The notes: generated by a model from the sequence alone, not told the origin. Positions 36,988 through 46,314 are shown, numbered from the stretch's first letter. The stretch is 64,000 nucleotides of DNA from Fulvitalea axinellae (GCF_036492835.1 NZ_AP025314.1:2894010-2958009), one strand, 5' to 3'. Program-made: numbers and translations.

Positions 36988-37584
36988 TTATTTTTTATGC
37001 CTTCCCTCCAATACTTCCACCACTTCGTCAAGACTGATCTCTTTCGCCTCAAGCAGAACCAAATAATGGTAAAGCAAATCGGCCGCCTCATTACGGAAAA
37101 GTTCGTAGTCGTTGTCTTTGGCTTCGATAACTATTTCCACGGCTTCCTCTCCTACTTTCTGGGCCACTTTATTGATGCCTTTCTTGAATAACGAGGCCGT
37201 ATAGGATTCATCGTTCGGGTTTTCCTTACGGTCTTTAATCACCGCCCTCAGGTGGTCGATAAACAGCGTACGGCTATCGTTCTTTTCCTTGAAGCAAGTG
37301 TCGGCACCCGTGTGGCATGTCGGGCCCATCGGCTCGGCTTTTACCAAGAGGGCGTCTTGGTCGCAATCCACCAAGATGTCTTTTACCTTCAGGTAATTTT
37401 CAGATGTTTCCCCTTTGGTCCAAAGACGGTTTTTGGTCCGGCTAAAGAACGTCACCAAACCTTTTTCCTTTGTTACGGCCAAAGCCTCCTCATTCATATA
37501 TCCGAGCATCAGCACTTTGCCCGTGGCGTAATCCTGTATAATTGCGGGTACGAGTCCGTCCCCTTTTGAAAAATCGAGAGTCAT
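36988..37584 (-). CDS. hisIE: Phosphoribosyl-AMP cyclohydrolase / phosphoribosyl-ATP pyrophosphatase
   Basis: This bifunctional enzyme performs steps 2 and 3 of histidine biosynthesis. The 198 residues contain HisI (about 1-108), with the zinc region VDCDQDALLV and GPTCHTGADTCF, and HisE (about 112-198), with KVGEEAVEIVIEAK and FRNEAADLLYH. It is the last gene of the his group in this window. A palindromic repeat occupies the 130 bases directly upstream of its ATG. Confidence 0.96.
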   Translation of the reverse strand: MTLDFSKGDGLVPAIIQDYATGKVLMLGYMNEEALAVTKEKGLVTFFSRTKNRLWTKGETSENYLKVKDILVDCDQDALLVKAEPMGPTCHTGADTCFKEKNDSRTLFIDHLRAVIKDRKENPNDESYTASLFKKGINKVAQKVGEEAVEIVIEAKDNDYELFRNEAADLLYHYLVLLEAKEISLDEVVEVLEGRHKK

Positions 37585-37587
37585 TTT

Positions 37588-37719
37588 TTCGGTATTAGGT
37601 AATTGGTATGAGGTATTAGGTAGTTAGTGAATCGGAATGAGATATTTGGTATTCAGCATTAGGTGTTGATTAAAAGGATAATCGGAAGAATGACCTAATA
37701 CTTAAAACCTAAGACCCTA
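37588..37719. repeat. GGTATTA-type palindromic spacer repeat, copy 1 (hisF-hisIE)
   Basis: The spacer is built of GGTATTAGGT/GGTATGAGG-like units near hisIE and their inverted forms (GACCTAATACTTAAAACC) near the hisF stop, so it can fold as an imperfect hairpin. The near arm begins about five bases from the hisIE ATG. Confidence 0.75.
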
Positions 37720-38478
37720 TCCCACTACCCTAATCGGCAGGCCTTCGGCCTTGAGATATGCTTTGAGTTGGGGAACCGGTATTTCACTGAAGTGAAAAAT
37801 ACTTGCGGCCAAAGCGGCGTCGGCTTTTCCGGCTTCGAATACAGTTTTGAAATGCTCTTCCGTTCCCGCTCCGCCGGAAGCGATTACTGGAATGGGCAAC
37901 TGCTCCGATATTTCGGCGGTAAGTTCGTCGGCGAAGCCGGCTTTGGTTCCGTCGTGGTCCATTGATGTCAAGAGGATCTCGCCCGCACCGCGCCTGGCCA
38001 CTTCGTTGCACCACTCTATAGTGTCTATTTTTGTCGGAGTACGACCGCCGTGGGTGTGTACCCGGTGGCCGTCTTCGGTATGGCGGGTATCCACGGCCAC
38101 CACCAAACACTGCGAGCCGAATTGGCCGGCAATTTCATCCACGAGACCGGGATTGCGAACGGCCGCCGAATTTACGGCTATCTTGTCGGCGCCTGCGTAG
38201 AGCATGGCCGAGACGTCATCTACGGAGGTTACTCCGCCACCTACGGTAAAGGGGATATTGATGGTTTTGGCAATGCGGGTTACCAGCTCGGCCAAGGTTT
38301 TACGTTTTTCCACCGTGGCGGTGATATCGAGAAACACCAGTTCGTCGGCGCCCTGCTCTACGTAGGTTTTGGCCAGCTCCACTGGATCGCCGGCGTCGCG
38401 AAGATTTACGAAGTTGGTTCCCTTAACAGTCCTGCCGTCCTTGATGTCCAGACAGGGTATTATTCTTTTTGTCAACAT
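37717..38478 (-). CDS. hisF: Imidazole glycerol phosphate synthase cyclase subunit
   Basis: HisF with HisH makes imidazole glycerol phosphate and AICAR from PRFAR. The 253-residue barrel has catalytic Asp11 in [10 protein letters not shown] and the second catalytic Asp in VVAVDTRH. Phosphate-binding loops are GGGVTS and ASGGAGT. Its stop codon lies at the distal arm of a spacer repeat. A small membrane-protein gene separates it from hisA. Confidence 0.97.
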   Translation of the reverse strand: MLTKRIIPCLDIKDGRTVKGTNFVNLRDAGDPVELAKTYVEQGADELVFLDITATVEKRKTLAELVTRIAKTINIPFTVGGGVTSVDDVSAMLYAGADKIAVNSAAVRNPGLVDEIAGQFGSQCLVVAVDTRHTEDGHRVHTHGGRTPTKIDTIEWCNEVARRGAGEILLTSMDHDGTKAGFADELTAEISEQLPIPVIASGGAGTEEHFKTVFEAGKADAALAASIFHFSEIPVPQLKAYLKAEGLPIRVVG

Positions 38479-38506
38479 ATAAAATCGGAATCAGAAAGGG
38501 GCGCCG

Positions 38507-38812
38507 TCAGGAATGTCCCAGCGTGGAGCCCTTGGTCCGGAAAAAAAACCGGTAAACAAAATGCGCCGCCAAGGCGAAAGGCCAACCCAAAATGGCCATC
38601 AGCGCAAACACAAACGTAGCGGGAAAAGCGCACATAGGGCCGTTGTTGGCCAAGGCTACGGAATAAACTGTGGACGGGACAAGCACCAAAACGGTAAGCG
38701 CCAGAAAAAGTATCAGCCCGGAGCGGTCACTCTTGAAGACCCTACCGGAATAGCGGTAAGCCAACACTTGAAGAAATACCACTACGGCGACAAATATTGC
38801 GACTTCTGACAT
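38507..38812 (-). CDS. Small three-helix membrane protein inside the his cluster
   Basis: The 101-residue product has three hydrophobic segments (about residues 3-19, 31-53 and 62-90) with a basic C-terminus. No motif was recognised. It is not a known histidine gene. It lies 28 bases upstream of hisF on the same strand and 169 bases downstream of hisA, so it is probably cotranscribed. Possibly a recent insertion in the cluster; real coding status rests on frame length and topology. Confidence 0.5.
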   Translation of the reverse strand: MSEVAIFVAVVVFLQVLAYRYSGRVFKSDRSGLILFLALTVLVLVPSTVYSVALANNGPMCAFPATFVFALMAILGWPFALAAHFVYRFFFRTKGSTLGHS

Positions 38813-38981
38813 GACTTTCGGTTTTAAGGTTAGAAAATCCTACCGCCACTATTCTCCGACACTTTCCGGGAAAGATTCTCGTTTCTAATCGAAACGCTCA
38901 CGTACGGCTTCACCATCTTAAACGGACATGAACCTAAGTTCAACAGATGACCAACCGAATATTTTCCCTTGTCCGCATAAT

Positions 38982-39698
38982 TTAATGAAACCTTTCGATT
39001 TCTCGCAAGCTTATTCGCCCTTCGTAAATGGCCTTGCCCGTAATTGCCCCAAAACAGCCGATTTCGGATAATTCATGCAAATCATCCATAGTGGCCACTC
39101 CACCGCTGGCGATCAATCGCATATCCGGGAAGCGCTCCATCATCTTTTTATACAATTCGGTGGCCGCGCCCTGCAGCATTCCGTCTTTGGAAACGTCCGT
39201 GCAAATCACTTCCCGCAAACCGGTTTCCCAGTAGCTTTCGAGGAATTCGTAAAGATCCAATGACGAGGTTTCCTGCCATCCGCTCACCGCTATTTTCTCA
39301 TCTATAACATCGGCTCCGAGAATGATCTTGTCCGGGCCGTACTTGGCTATCCAAGACTCGAACAAAGGGCGATTTTTCACGGCGATGCTTCCGCCGGTAA
39401 TCTGTCCCGCTCCACTTTCGAAGGCTATGCGTACATCGTCGTCGGTACGCAGGCCACCGCCGAAGTCGATCTTCAGGCCGGTCTTTGAGGCAATCCGCTC
39501 CAATACCTTGTAGTTGATGATCTTGCCGGCTTTGGCGCCGTCCAAATCCACCAAATGCAGGCGCTCAATGCCGGCTCCCTCAAAGTTTTTGGCCACCTCC
39601 AGCGGATCGCTGTGGTATTCTTTTTTGGTATCGTAATCGCCTTTGGTCAGCCGGACGCACTTGCCTCCGATCAGGTCTATGGCTGGAATGATTTTCAT
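38982..39698 (-). CDS. hisA: ProFAR isomerase
   Basis: HisA converts ProFAR to PRFAR by an Amadori rearrangement. The 238-residue half-barrel repeat protein has catalytic Asp8 in [14 protein letters not shown] and a second catalytic Asp in [13 protein letters not shown]. Phosphate loops are FGGGLRT and ASGGVAT. Gene order hisH-hisA-x-hisF-hisIE is standard apart from the inserted membrane-protein gene. A spacer repeat lies directly upstream of the ATG. Confidence 0.96.
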   Translation of the reverse strand: MKIIPAIDLIGGKCVRLTKGDYDTKKEYHSDPLEVAKNFEGAGIERLHLVDLDGAKAGKIINYKVLERIASKTGLKIDFGGGLRTDDDVRIAFESGAGQITGGSIAVKNRPLFESWIAKYGPDKIILGADVIDEKIAVSGWQETSSLDLYEFLESYWETGLREVICTDVSKDGMLQGAATELYKKMMERFPDMRLIASGGVATMDDLHELSEIGCFGAITGKAIYEGRISLREIERFH

Positions 39699-39700
39699 GG

Positions 39701-39796
39701 GGGTATGAAGTATTTGGTATTCGGTCTTAAGTACTGATTCGGCTAAGCATTATCGGCAACATTACCTATACTTAACACCCAAGACCTAACACCTAT
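39701..39796. repeat. GGTATTA-type palindromic spacer repeat, copy 2 (hisH-hisA)
   Basis: GGTATGAAGTATTTGGTATTCGG units lie next to the hisA start, with inverted ACCTATACTTAACACC and GACCTAACACC units near the hisH stop. It can fold as an imperfect hairpin. Confidence 0.7.
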
Positions 39797-40375
39797 TTAT
39801 AACTCTAAGAAATTCTTGAGAATCAACTCTCCTTCTTTTCCGCTTTTTTCGGGATGGGCCTGTACCGCATAGAAGTTGTCTTTGTGCAGGGCCGCGCTGA
39901 AGGTTTTGATATAGTCCGTTTGGGCTATGGTTTGCTCACCGAGCTCGGCGTAATAGCTGTGAACATAGTAGAAAAAGGGTTCATTAAGGCCTTTGAACAA
40001 CGGGCTTTTCAAATCCGTCAACTTATTCCAACCTACATGCGGGACTTTGTCCAGTGGCGGAAATTTACGCACGTTTACATCAAAAACGCCCAAGCAGTCG
40101 GTATCGCCTTCTTCGGAATGCTTGCACAGAAGCTGTAGCCCGAGGCAAACGCCCAAGAACGGTTGTTTAAGATCACGGATAACTTGGTCCAAGCCTTTGG
40201 CCTTGAGGTAAGTCATACACGTGCTGGCCTCGCCCTGTCCGGGAAAGATGATTTTATCGGCCGACCGGATTTCCTCCACCTCGTCGGTCAAAATAGGCGT
40301 AACACCCAAACGCTCCAAAGCGTTGATAACTGAGGTGACGTTGCCGGCGTTGTATTTAATTATTGCTGTTTTCAT
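39797..40375 (-). CDS. hisH: Imidazole glycerol phosphate synthase amidotransferase subunit
   Basis: HisH is the class I glutaminase partner of HisF. The 192-residue product has nucleophile Cys in FLGVCLGLQLL and the His/Glu pair in AVQAHPEKSG. The ATG at 40375 gives the usual MKTAIIKYNAGN start. It is the first his gene in this group. hisG, hisD, hisC and hisB are not in the window. Confidence 0.96.
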   Translation of the reverse strand: MKTAIIKYNAGNVTSVINALERLGVTPILTDEVEEIRSADKIIFPGQGEASTCMTYLKAKGLDQVIRDLKQPFLGVCLGLQLLCKHSEEGDTDCLGVFDVNVRKFPPLDKVPHVGWNKLTDLKSPLFKGLNEPFFYYVHSYYAELGEQTIAQTDYIKTFSAALHKDNFYAVQAHPEKSGKEGELILKNFLEL

Positions 40376-40380
40376 CAGAC

Positions 40381-40415
40381 AGTAAAAAGTCAAGAGTAAA
40401 GCGTAAAGAGTAGGT
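40381..40415. repeat. AGTAAAG-type spacer repeat upstream of hisH
   Basis: Units AGTAAAAAG, AGAGTAAAGCG and TAAAGAGTAGG follow each other within 35 bases, starting six bases from the hisH ATG. The same unit occurs in the trpB-trpA spacer. Confidence 0.55.
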
Positions 40416-40507
40416 CACGCTTATCTTTTAAGGTAAAATGCGAGAAGACCATTCAAGTCTTACTCGCTATATCCATTGCGTCTTTCGACTTAAATATAAA
40501 GCATTAG

Positions 40508-40924
40508 TTACTCTGTCTCCCCTTCCAAAGGATTACCAAAAGGCCCGGATTTCTTAACCGCTCTGGAGAAAGCGGCCAATTCGGGATATTCCATTTCCAA
40601 AAGCAATTCGTCGCCCAACAGAACGCTGGCTAAGCCTTCGTCCCAAGCTATCGTCAGGTCATCGGCATTGAGGTCGGTTTTTACCGCAAACTCCGACGCG
40701 TATTCGCGAATCAACGGCGGTTGGAAAGACGCTTCTATGTATTTCCGAACATCATCATTTGTATCGATCAACAGCCCTCTGGAGCATACAAAACCGTCAA
40801 GCAGGATCTCGTTATCCTCGTTTGTCAGGTATGCCCAAACCGAATGCTCGTCGCCGCTAATAATCAGCCCGACCCCTTCTTCTTGATTAAATTCCGAAAT
40901 ATAAATCTCGTTTGCGTCTTCCAT
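40508..40924 (-). CDS. Acidic protein of unknown function at the end of the trp operon
   Basis: The 138-residue product is strongly acidic, without signal peptide, membrane helix or recognised motif. It begins MEDANEIYISEFNQEEGVGL and contains the segment EYASEFAVKTDLNADDLTIAWDE in two pieces. It lies 52 bases after trpA on the same strand and is probably cotranscribed. The composition suggests a soluble cytoplasmic protein. No role in tryptophan synthesis is known to me. Confidence 0.6.
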   Translation of the reverse strand: MEDANEIYISEFNQEEGVGLIISGDEHSVWAYLTNEDNEILLDGFVCSRGLLIDTNDDVRKYIEASFQPPLIREYASEFAVKTDLNADDLTIAWDEGLASVLLGDELLLEMEYPELAAFSRAVKKSGPFGNPLEGETE

Positions 40925-40976
40925 CTCCTTCCGTTTACGCCGGGGACTCTTTGTCGTCCCCGTTCCCCAATGTTAT

Positions 40977-41756
40977 TTATAAACCTTTGACTTCCTTTAC
41001 GAACTCACGTATTGGTCCGTCAAAATCCTTTTCGTTCTCAGTTAGCAAATTCACGAACGCACTTCCGATGATGGCTCCCGAAGCGTATTTCGACGCCCTT
41101 TCGAAAGTTTGCCTATTTGAAATTCCAAAACCTATCAGCCTTGGGGTTTTCAGGTTCATGGCCTCAATTCGCTTGAAATATTCTTCCTGAGCGTCCTCCA
41201 CGCTTCCTTTCGCCCCGGTAATGGCATTTGAGGAAACCATATACAAGAACCCGGTCGAGATCTCGTCGATTTGGCGGATGCGTTCTTCTTTCGTCGTCGG
41301 TGAGATCAAAAGAATATTGCACAAGCCGTATTCGGCGAACATGTCGGCATATTTTTCTTTGTATTCCTCTACCGGCAAGTCAGGCAAAATCAAACCATCA
41401 ACGCCCACTTCTTTGCATTTCATACAGAAACGCTCGACGCCGTATACCAAAACGGTATTGAAATAGCCCATCAAGACAATCGGCGTTTGGGTATGCTGGC
41501 GGATATCGGCCAATTGCTCCAAAAGCAATTTTAAATTCATGCCGTTATCCAATGCCTGCTGACCGCTAGCCTGAATCGTCGGGCCGTCGGCAACGGGGTC
41601 TGAATACGGGATGCCGACTTCTATGATATCAGCTCCGGAATCGGCTAACGAACGTAAAACTTTTGTCGTATCGCCCAAACCCGGATACCCAGCCGTGAAG
41701 TAAACGGCCAATATATTATTTTGCTTTTCTTGAAAAAGCTTATCGATTCTATTCAT
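40977..41756 (-). CDS. trpA: Tryptophan synthase alpha chain
   Basis: TrpA cleaves indole-3-glycerol phosphate to indole, which is tunnelled to TrpB. The 259-residue barrel has the catalytic Glu in DIIEVGIPYSDPVADGPTIQ and Asp in GLILPDLPVEEY. The ATG at 41756 gives the start MNRIDKLFQEK; the frame reads on upstream into a spacer repeat. It follows trpB by 87 bases. Confidence 0.96.
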   Translation of the reverse strand: MNRIDKLFQEKQNNILAVYFTAGYPGLGDTTKVLRSLADSGADIIEVGIPYSDPVADGPTIQASGQQALDNGMNLKLLLEQLADIRQHTQTPIVLMGYFNTVLVYGVERFCMKCKEVGVDGLILPDLPVEEYKEKYADMFAEYGLCNILLISPTTKEERIRQIDEISTGFLYMVSSNAITGAKGSVEDAQEEYFKRIEAMNLKTPRLIGFGISNRQTFERASKYASGAIIGSAFVNLLTENEKDFDGPIREFVKEVKGL

Positions 41757-41773
41757 TTCGATCACAAAAGTAG

Positions 41774-41847
41774 GTTTAATAGGGTAAAGAGTAAAGCGTC
41801 CAGAGTAAATAGTCTGCATGGTAATTTCTACTCTTTACTGCTTTTAG
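41774..41847. repeat. GTAAAGAGTA palindromic spacer repeat (trpB-trpA)
   Basis: GGTAAAGAGTAAAGCG near trpA is matched by the inverted CTACTCTTTACTGC near the trpB stop. The arms share an exact GTAAAGAGTA/TACTCTTTAC pairing. Confidence 0.65.
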
Positions 41848-43049
41848 TATTTCCCGTAACGGATATACGTTTCCAAATCTTTGTCGCCACGGCCGGAGAG
41901 GTTCAATACCACTATATCTTCGGGTTTGAAGTCGATCTTATCCAAAGCGGCTAGTGCGTGCGATGATTCCACGGCTGGGATGATGCCTTCGGTTTTGCTG
42001 AGGAGAATTCCTGCGTCCAAGGCTTCTTCGTCGGTTACGTAAACGAAGTGTCCTCGGCCCGAATCGTAAAGGTGTGCGTGAAGTGGTCCGATACCTGGGT
42101 AGTCAAGTCCGGCGGATACCGAATAAGGCTCCACCACTTGTCCGTCTTCGGTCTGCATCACGATGGTCTTACTTCCGTGCAGTACGCCTGGCTTACCTAG
42201 AGCCGTAGTCGCGGCACTTTCGCCTGATTTGAGGCCTTTTCCAGCTGCTTCCGCTACCACCAATTTCACTTTAGGAGTATCAAGGTAATGATAGAATGCG
42301 CCGGCGGCGTTACTTCCTCCGCCTACGCATGCGATTACGTAATCGGGATTTTCATTACCTGTGTGCTCTTTCAATTGGAATTTGATCTCCTCGCTGATCA
42401 CCGACTGAAATCTGGCCACCATATCCGGGTAAGGATGCGGACCTACAACGGAACCGATAATGTAATGCGTATCGTCAGGATGCGCCAACCAATGTCGCAT
42501 AGCTTCGTTGGTGGCGTCTTTCAAGGTCTTGCTTCCGCTTGTTGCAGGAACTACCTCGGCACCGAGGATTCTCATACGTTCCACATTCGGTTTTTGGCGC
42601 TTCATATCGATCTCGCCCATGTACACAACACAGTCCAAGCCCGTCAATGCGCAAACGGTCGCCGTTGCCACGCCGTGCTGGCCAGCACCTGTTTCGGCGA
42701 TGATTTTCTTTTTGCCCAATTTCTTAGCCATCAGTATTTGCCCGATGGTGTTGTTGATCTTGTGGGCGCCGGTATGGTTAAGGTCTTCTCGTTTGAGGTA
42801 GATCTTAGCTCCATAACGCTCAGAAAGCCTTTCGGCGAAATACAAAGGCGAAGGACGGCCTACGTAATCTTTGAGAAGTTTGTCGAATTCAGCTTTGAAC
42901 GAAGGTTCGCTCATAATGCGGAGGTAGTTTTCACGCAGTTCCTCCACATTCGGGTAAAGCATCTCTGGAATAAAGGCTCCACCGAATTCGCCATAGTAGC
43001 CCTTTTCGTCTACTTGAAAAATCGATTGTGTATTAGTATCCGTATTCAT
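41844..43049 (-). CDS. trpB: Tryptophan synthase beta chain
   Basis: The PLP-dependent TrpB joins indole and serine. The 401-residue product has the PLP lysine in [13 protein letters not shown], the AETGAGQHG active-site loop and the phosphate-binding [10 protein letters not shown]. The ATG at 43049 lies 12 bases downstream of the trpF stop. It is the main trpB1 type, next to trpA. Confidence 0.97.
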   Translation of the reverse strand: MNTDTNTQSIFQVDEKGYYGEFGGAFIPEMLYPNVEELRENYLRIMSEPSFKAEFDKLLKDYVGRPSPLYFAERLSERYGAKIYLKREDLNHTGAHKINNTIGQILMAKKLGKKKIIAETGAGQHGVATATVCALTGLDCVVYMGEIDMKRQKPNVERMRILGAEVVPATSGSKTLKDATNEAMRHWLAHPDDTHYIIGSVVGPHPYPDMVARFQSVISEEIKFQLKEHTGNENPDYVIACVGGGSNAAGAFYHYLDTPKVKLVVAEAAGKGLKSGESAATTALGKPGVLHGSKTIVMQTEDGQVVEPYSVSAGLDYPGIGPLHAHLYDSGRGHFVYVTDEEALDAGILLSKTEGIIPAVESSHALAALDKIDFKPEDIVVLNLSGRGDKDLETYIRYGKY

Positions 43050-43060
43050 GGTTTTCAGAT

Positions 43061-43675
43061 TCACAGTCTTTGAATAAATCGACGCAGTTTATTTTCGTCT
43101 TTCAGCGCTGGCTCTATCTCGAATCGGCTGTTTAGGTCCAGCACTGCCACATTGGCTGGTAGGTTTTCGATTTCCTTAGCGGCTTCATGGTCGATGCCTC
43201 CAGCTAGGAAAACGGGCTTTCCACTCGGGACTTTTTCTAACAATGACCAGTCGAAGCGTTTACCGCTACCGCCGTGTCCGGCGCATTTGGTATCCAAAAG
43301 AAAATAGTCCACGAAATCGGCATAATCTTTCAGTGTTTCGAAATCAAAACTTTCGTCCACACCGAAGGCTTTCATCACACCGAAACCTGCATTTTGCATT
43401 TCGGCGCATAGTTCAGGTTTTTCATTTCCGTGCAGTTGCAAGTAATTCAAACCATACTTTTCGCCAAGGTTTTTCATCTTTGACGCATTCTCGTTTACGA
43501 AAACCCCTACCCGCTTAACGGAATCGGGTAATGAGGCCGGAATGCTCGGATCGAAATCCTCGCCTACATAACGTGCGGACTTGGGAAAGAATATAAAGCC
43601 CATGAAATCAATCCCACTTTCGCCGATTGATTTAACATTATCGGCGTCCCGCATGCCACAGACTTTTATTTTCAT
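43061..43675 (-). CDS. trpF: Phosphoribosylanthranilate isomerase
   Basis: TrpF converts phosphoribosylanthranilate to CdRP. The 204-residue barrel starts [14 protein letters not shown] with the catalytic Cys in KVCGM. The second acid is in [20 protein letters not shown], and the phosphate loop is LAGGIDHE. It lies between trpC and trpB, with a spacer repeat directly upstream of its ATG. Confidence 0.95.
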   Translation of the reverse strand: MKIKVCGMRDADNVKSIGESGIDFMGFIFFPKSARYVGEDFDPSIPASLPDSVKRVGVFVNENASKMKNLGEKYGLNYLQLHGNEKPELCAEMQNAGFGVMKAFGVDESFDFETLKDYADFVDYFLLDTKCAGHGGSGKRFDWSLLEKVPSGKPVFLAGGIDHEAAKEIENLPANVAVLDLNSRFEIEPALKDENKLRRFIQRL

Positions 43676-43677
43676 GT

Positions 43678-43757
43678 TGGTATTTGGTCTTAGGTATTTG
43701 GTCTTAGGTATTAAGTAATTTGATTACCTAATACTTTATACTTGAGACCTTATACCG
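43678..43757. repeat. GGTATTA-type palindromic spacer repeat, copy 3 (trpC-trpF)
   Basis: GGTATTTGGTCTTA occurs twice in tandem next to the trpF start. The inverted arm ATTACCTAATACTTTATACT-TGAGACC follows at the trpC stop. This is the clearest hairpin of the set. Confidence 0.78.
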
Positions 43758-44550
43758 TAATTGAATTAACGTCTTGAATTAATTTATCGCAGGCTTCGGC
43801 TGGGTTTGGCTGGCGCATGAAGTATTCGCCTATCAAAAAGCCTTGGTAACCGACTTCTTTCAGGCCCGCTATAGTGGAGGCGTCGTTGATGCCGCTTTCC
43901 GATACTTTAAGGAATTCGTTCGGAATTCGCTCCGCCAAATCATATGATGTTTGGACGGAAGTCGTGAAAGTAGTCAAGTCGCGGTTGTTTACGCCTACCA
44001 GATTCACGTATTCGTTAAGGTGAGCGTCCAGTTCCTGTGCGTTATGTACTTCAAGCAATACCTGCATGCCTAAGGATTGCGTAAAGCGAGCGAACTCTTT
44101 CGTCTCTTCCGGCTTCAGGGCCGCCGCGATCAACAAAACCAGATCGGCGCCCTCGGCTTTGGCTTCGATAAACTGGTATTCGTCGATCATAAAGTCTTTG
44201 CGAAGGATCGGCGTGTTCGGATTGGCCGCGCGCGCTTCACGCATATAAGGCAATCCACCTCCGAAGAACGACTCGTCGGTAAGGACGGAAAGCACGGAAG
44301 CGCCCGCCGCGCTATAGCCCGAAGTAACTTCCGTAGCGGAAGCGGTTACGTTGATGTCGCCTTTGGAAGGTGAACGGCGTTTGAATTCTGCGATGATGCC
44401 GGAAGCTCCGGCTTTGGAAAGGCTGTCAAAAGAAGAAAGCGGTTTGCGCCCGAAACCCGCCATGCGTTCCAACTCGGCAACGGAACGGCTGGCCTTGGCT
44501 TCGGCTACTTCTTCTCTTTTCTTTGCGATGATTTTATCGAGGATGTTCAT
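43750..44550 (-). CDS. trpC: Indole-3-glycerol phosphate synthase
   Basis: TrpC closes the indole ring from CdRP. The 266-residue barrel has catalytic Lys in IIAEFKRRSPSKG, Glu in LLEVHN and VSESGI, and Lys in LRKDFMIDEYQ. The sequence order is typical of stand-alone TrpC. Its ATG has a spacer repeat immediately upstream, and its stop overlaps the distal arm of the next repeat. Confidence 0.96.
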   Translation of the reverse strand: MNILDKIIAKKREEVAEAKASRSVAELERMAGFGRKPLSSFDSLSKAGASGIIAEFKRRSPSKGDINVTASATEVTSGYSAAGASVLSVLTDESFFGGGLPYMREARAANPNTPILRKDFMIDEYQFIEAKAEGADLVLLIAAALKPEETKEFARFTQSLGMQVLLEVHNAQELDAHLNEYVNLVGVNNRDLTTFTTSVQTSYDLAERIPNEFLKVSESGINDASTIAGLKEVGYQGFLIGEYFMRQPNPAEACDKLIQDVNSITV

Positions 44551-44554
44551 TTGT

Positions 44555-44652
44555 TCTGGTCTTAGGTATTTGGTATTACGTATTAGGTAAAAGTATTAGC
44601 TCTAGGTGATCTTGATGATTTATACCTCAGACCTAATACCTGATACTTAATA
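44555..44652. repeat. GGTATTA-type palindromic spacer repeat, copy 4 (trpD-trpC)
   Basis: GGTCTTAGGTATTTGGTATTA lies next to the trpC start and its inverted ACCTCAGACCTAATACC with ACTTAATACTT lies near the trpD stop. The last trpD codons are part of the arm. Confidence 0.75.
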
Positions 44653-45642
44653 CTTCATCTCAACCAATTTCTTAAACGCTCCGAAGGCTTTGCCTGAATC
44701 CAATGATTCTTTGGCTTTGGCTACGGCTGTGTCGATTCCCGCTTCTGGGTTGGCGGCGTAAAGGGCCATTCCGGCGTTGGCGGTTACTACTTCTTTTTGG
44801 GCTTGCGTTCCTTTGCCTTGTAGGATTGAAAGGAAAATGTCCGCAGCGTCTTCAACCGTATTACCTCCGTGGAGGTCTGACTGCTGATATGTTCCCAAAC
44901 CAAGATCTTTCGGAGAAAGAATGCTTTCCATTTTCTTGGTGTAGCACTTAAATTCCGAAGTCAAAGAAATCTCATCATAACCATCCAATGCGTGGAGGAT
45001 CATATAATCCTTATCCGTTTGCGCATAGAGATAAGCGTAAAGACGAGCCAATTCCAAGCTGAAAACGCCTACAATCTGCTTTTTTGGAAAGGACGGGTTC
45101 ACCATCGGACCCAACATGTTGAAGAAAGTCTTGATGCCCAAATCACGGCGTACCGGAGCTACGTTCTTCATAGCGGGGTGAAACAAGGGAGCGTGCAAGA
45201 AGCAGATGCCCGCGTGGTCGATTGCCTTACGGAGTTTGTCTTGATCGTTTGTGAATTCGATTCCGAAATGCGCCAATACGTTTGACGATCCGCAAACCGA
45301 TGAAACGCTATTGTTACCGTGCTTAGCGACATTCTGCCCAGCGCCGGCAACGATAAATGAGGACAAAGTCGAGATGTTGAAGGTGTCTTTGCCATCACCG
45401 CCCGTACCGCAGAGGTCCATAGCGTCGAATTCGTCGAGATCAACTCGCATGCAAAGCTCCAACATGGCGTCACGGAAACCGGCAAGTTCCTCGACCGTAA
45501 TGCTTCGCATTTGGAAGACGGTAAGGAAAGCCGCCATTTGGCTTTCGTTGTATTCGCCGTTGGCTAATTTGGTCAATGTCTCCCTCGCCGACTCTTTGGT
45601 TAAGGATTTATATTCGAAGAGTTCTCTAAGTATATCTTTCAT
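44647..45642 (-). CDS. trpD: Anthranilate phosphoribosyltransferase
   Basis: TrpD transfers the phosphoribosyl group of PRPP to anthranilate. The 331-residue product has the PRPP site DLCGTGGDGKDTFNIST, the KHGNNSVSSVCGSSNVL motif and the anthranilate region. It is separate from TrpG here. A spacer repeat occupies the region upstream of its ATG. Confidence 0.96.
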   Translation of the reverse strand: MKDILRELFEYKSLTKESARETLTKLANGEYNESQMAAFLTVFQMRSITVEELAGFRDAMLELCMRVDLDEFDAMDLCGTGGDGKDTFNISTLSSFIVAGAGQNVAKHGNNSVSSVCGSSNVLAHFGIEFTNDQDKLRKAIDHAGICFLHAPLFHPAMKNVAPVRRDLGIKTFFNMLGPMVNPSFPKKQIVGVFSLELARLYAYLYAQTDKDYMILHALDGYDEISLTSEFKCYTKKMESILSPKDLGLGTYQQSDLHGGNTVEDAADIFLSILQGKGTQAQKEVVTANAGMALYAANPEAGIDTAVAKAKESLDSGKAFGAFKKLVEMKY

Positions 45643-45646
45643 GATG

Positions 45647-45735
45647 TTGGTATGAGGTCTAAGGTATTAAGTATAAAGTACTGCGTGTTTAAGTCTAGAA
45701 TTGGTACTTAAGACCTGTTATCTAAGACTTAATAC
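45647..45735. repeat. GGTATTA-type palindromic spacer repeat, copy 5 (trpG-trpD)
   Basis: GGTATGAGGTCTAAGGTATT lies next to the trpD start, and the inverted GTACTTAAGACC and TCTAAGACTTAATACC lie near the trpG stop. The middle part has diverged. Confidence 0.72.
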
Positions 45736-46303
45736 CACTCTCCAACCAATTCTTAATCATCGTTTTGCCTTCCGGCGTCAAGATCGACTCTGGATGGAAT
45801 TGAACGCCTTGCACATCATAGCTGTCATGGCGAAGTCCCATCACGACACCTGTTTCATCCTCGGCGGTCAGTTTCAGAGGAGTTTTAAGCGTTTCTGGCT
45901 TTACGGCCCACGAATGATAACGACAAACCCTCGTCACTTCTTTTACTTCTTCGAATAAGCCGTCGTTTTCCAAGATCTTGATATCCGTATCCACTCCGTG
46001 GAGGACTTCCGGCATATTATAAAGCTCGGCGCCATAAACTTCCGCGATGGCTTGGTGGCCAAGGCAAACACCCAAAATGCTTTTTGAAGGGCCGTAAGTT
46101 TTGATTACATCCTTTGTGATTCCAGCGTCTTCCGGCACTCCAGGTCCCGGCGAAATCAGGATTTTATCATATTCCGCAACCGCTTCCACCGAAATCTTAT
46201 CGTTACGGATCACGTCCATCTGTTCGCCATAGCCCAACTCACGGATCAAATGCACCAAGTTGTATGTGAACGAATCGTAATTATCTATTACCAAAATTCT
46301 CAT
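45722..46303 (-). CDS. trpG: Anthranilate synthase glutaminase component
   Basis: TrpG supplies ammonia from glutamine to TrpE. The 193-residue class I amidotransferase has nucleophile Cys in ILGVCLGHQAIAE and the His-Glu end GVQFHPESILT. The ATG at 46303 gives MRILVIDNYDSFTYNLVH and lies 11 bases downstream of the trpE stop; the longer frame needs a TTG. Only one trpG-like gene is seen, so it may also serve PabB. Confidence 0.97.
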   Translation of the reverse strand: MRILVIDNYDSFTYNLVHLIRELGYGEQMDVIRNDKISVEAVAEYDKILISPGPGVPEDAGITKDVIKTYGPSKSILGVCLGHQAIAEVYGAELYNMPEVLHGVDTDIKILENDGLFEEVKEVTRVCRYHSWAVKPETLKTPLKLTAEDETGVVMGLRHDSYDVQGVQFHPESILTPEGKTMIKNWLESGIKS

Positions 46304-46314
46304 CTCTCTCTTCC

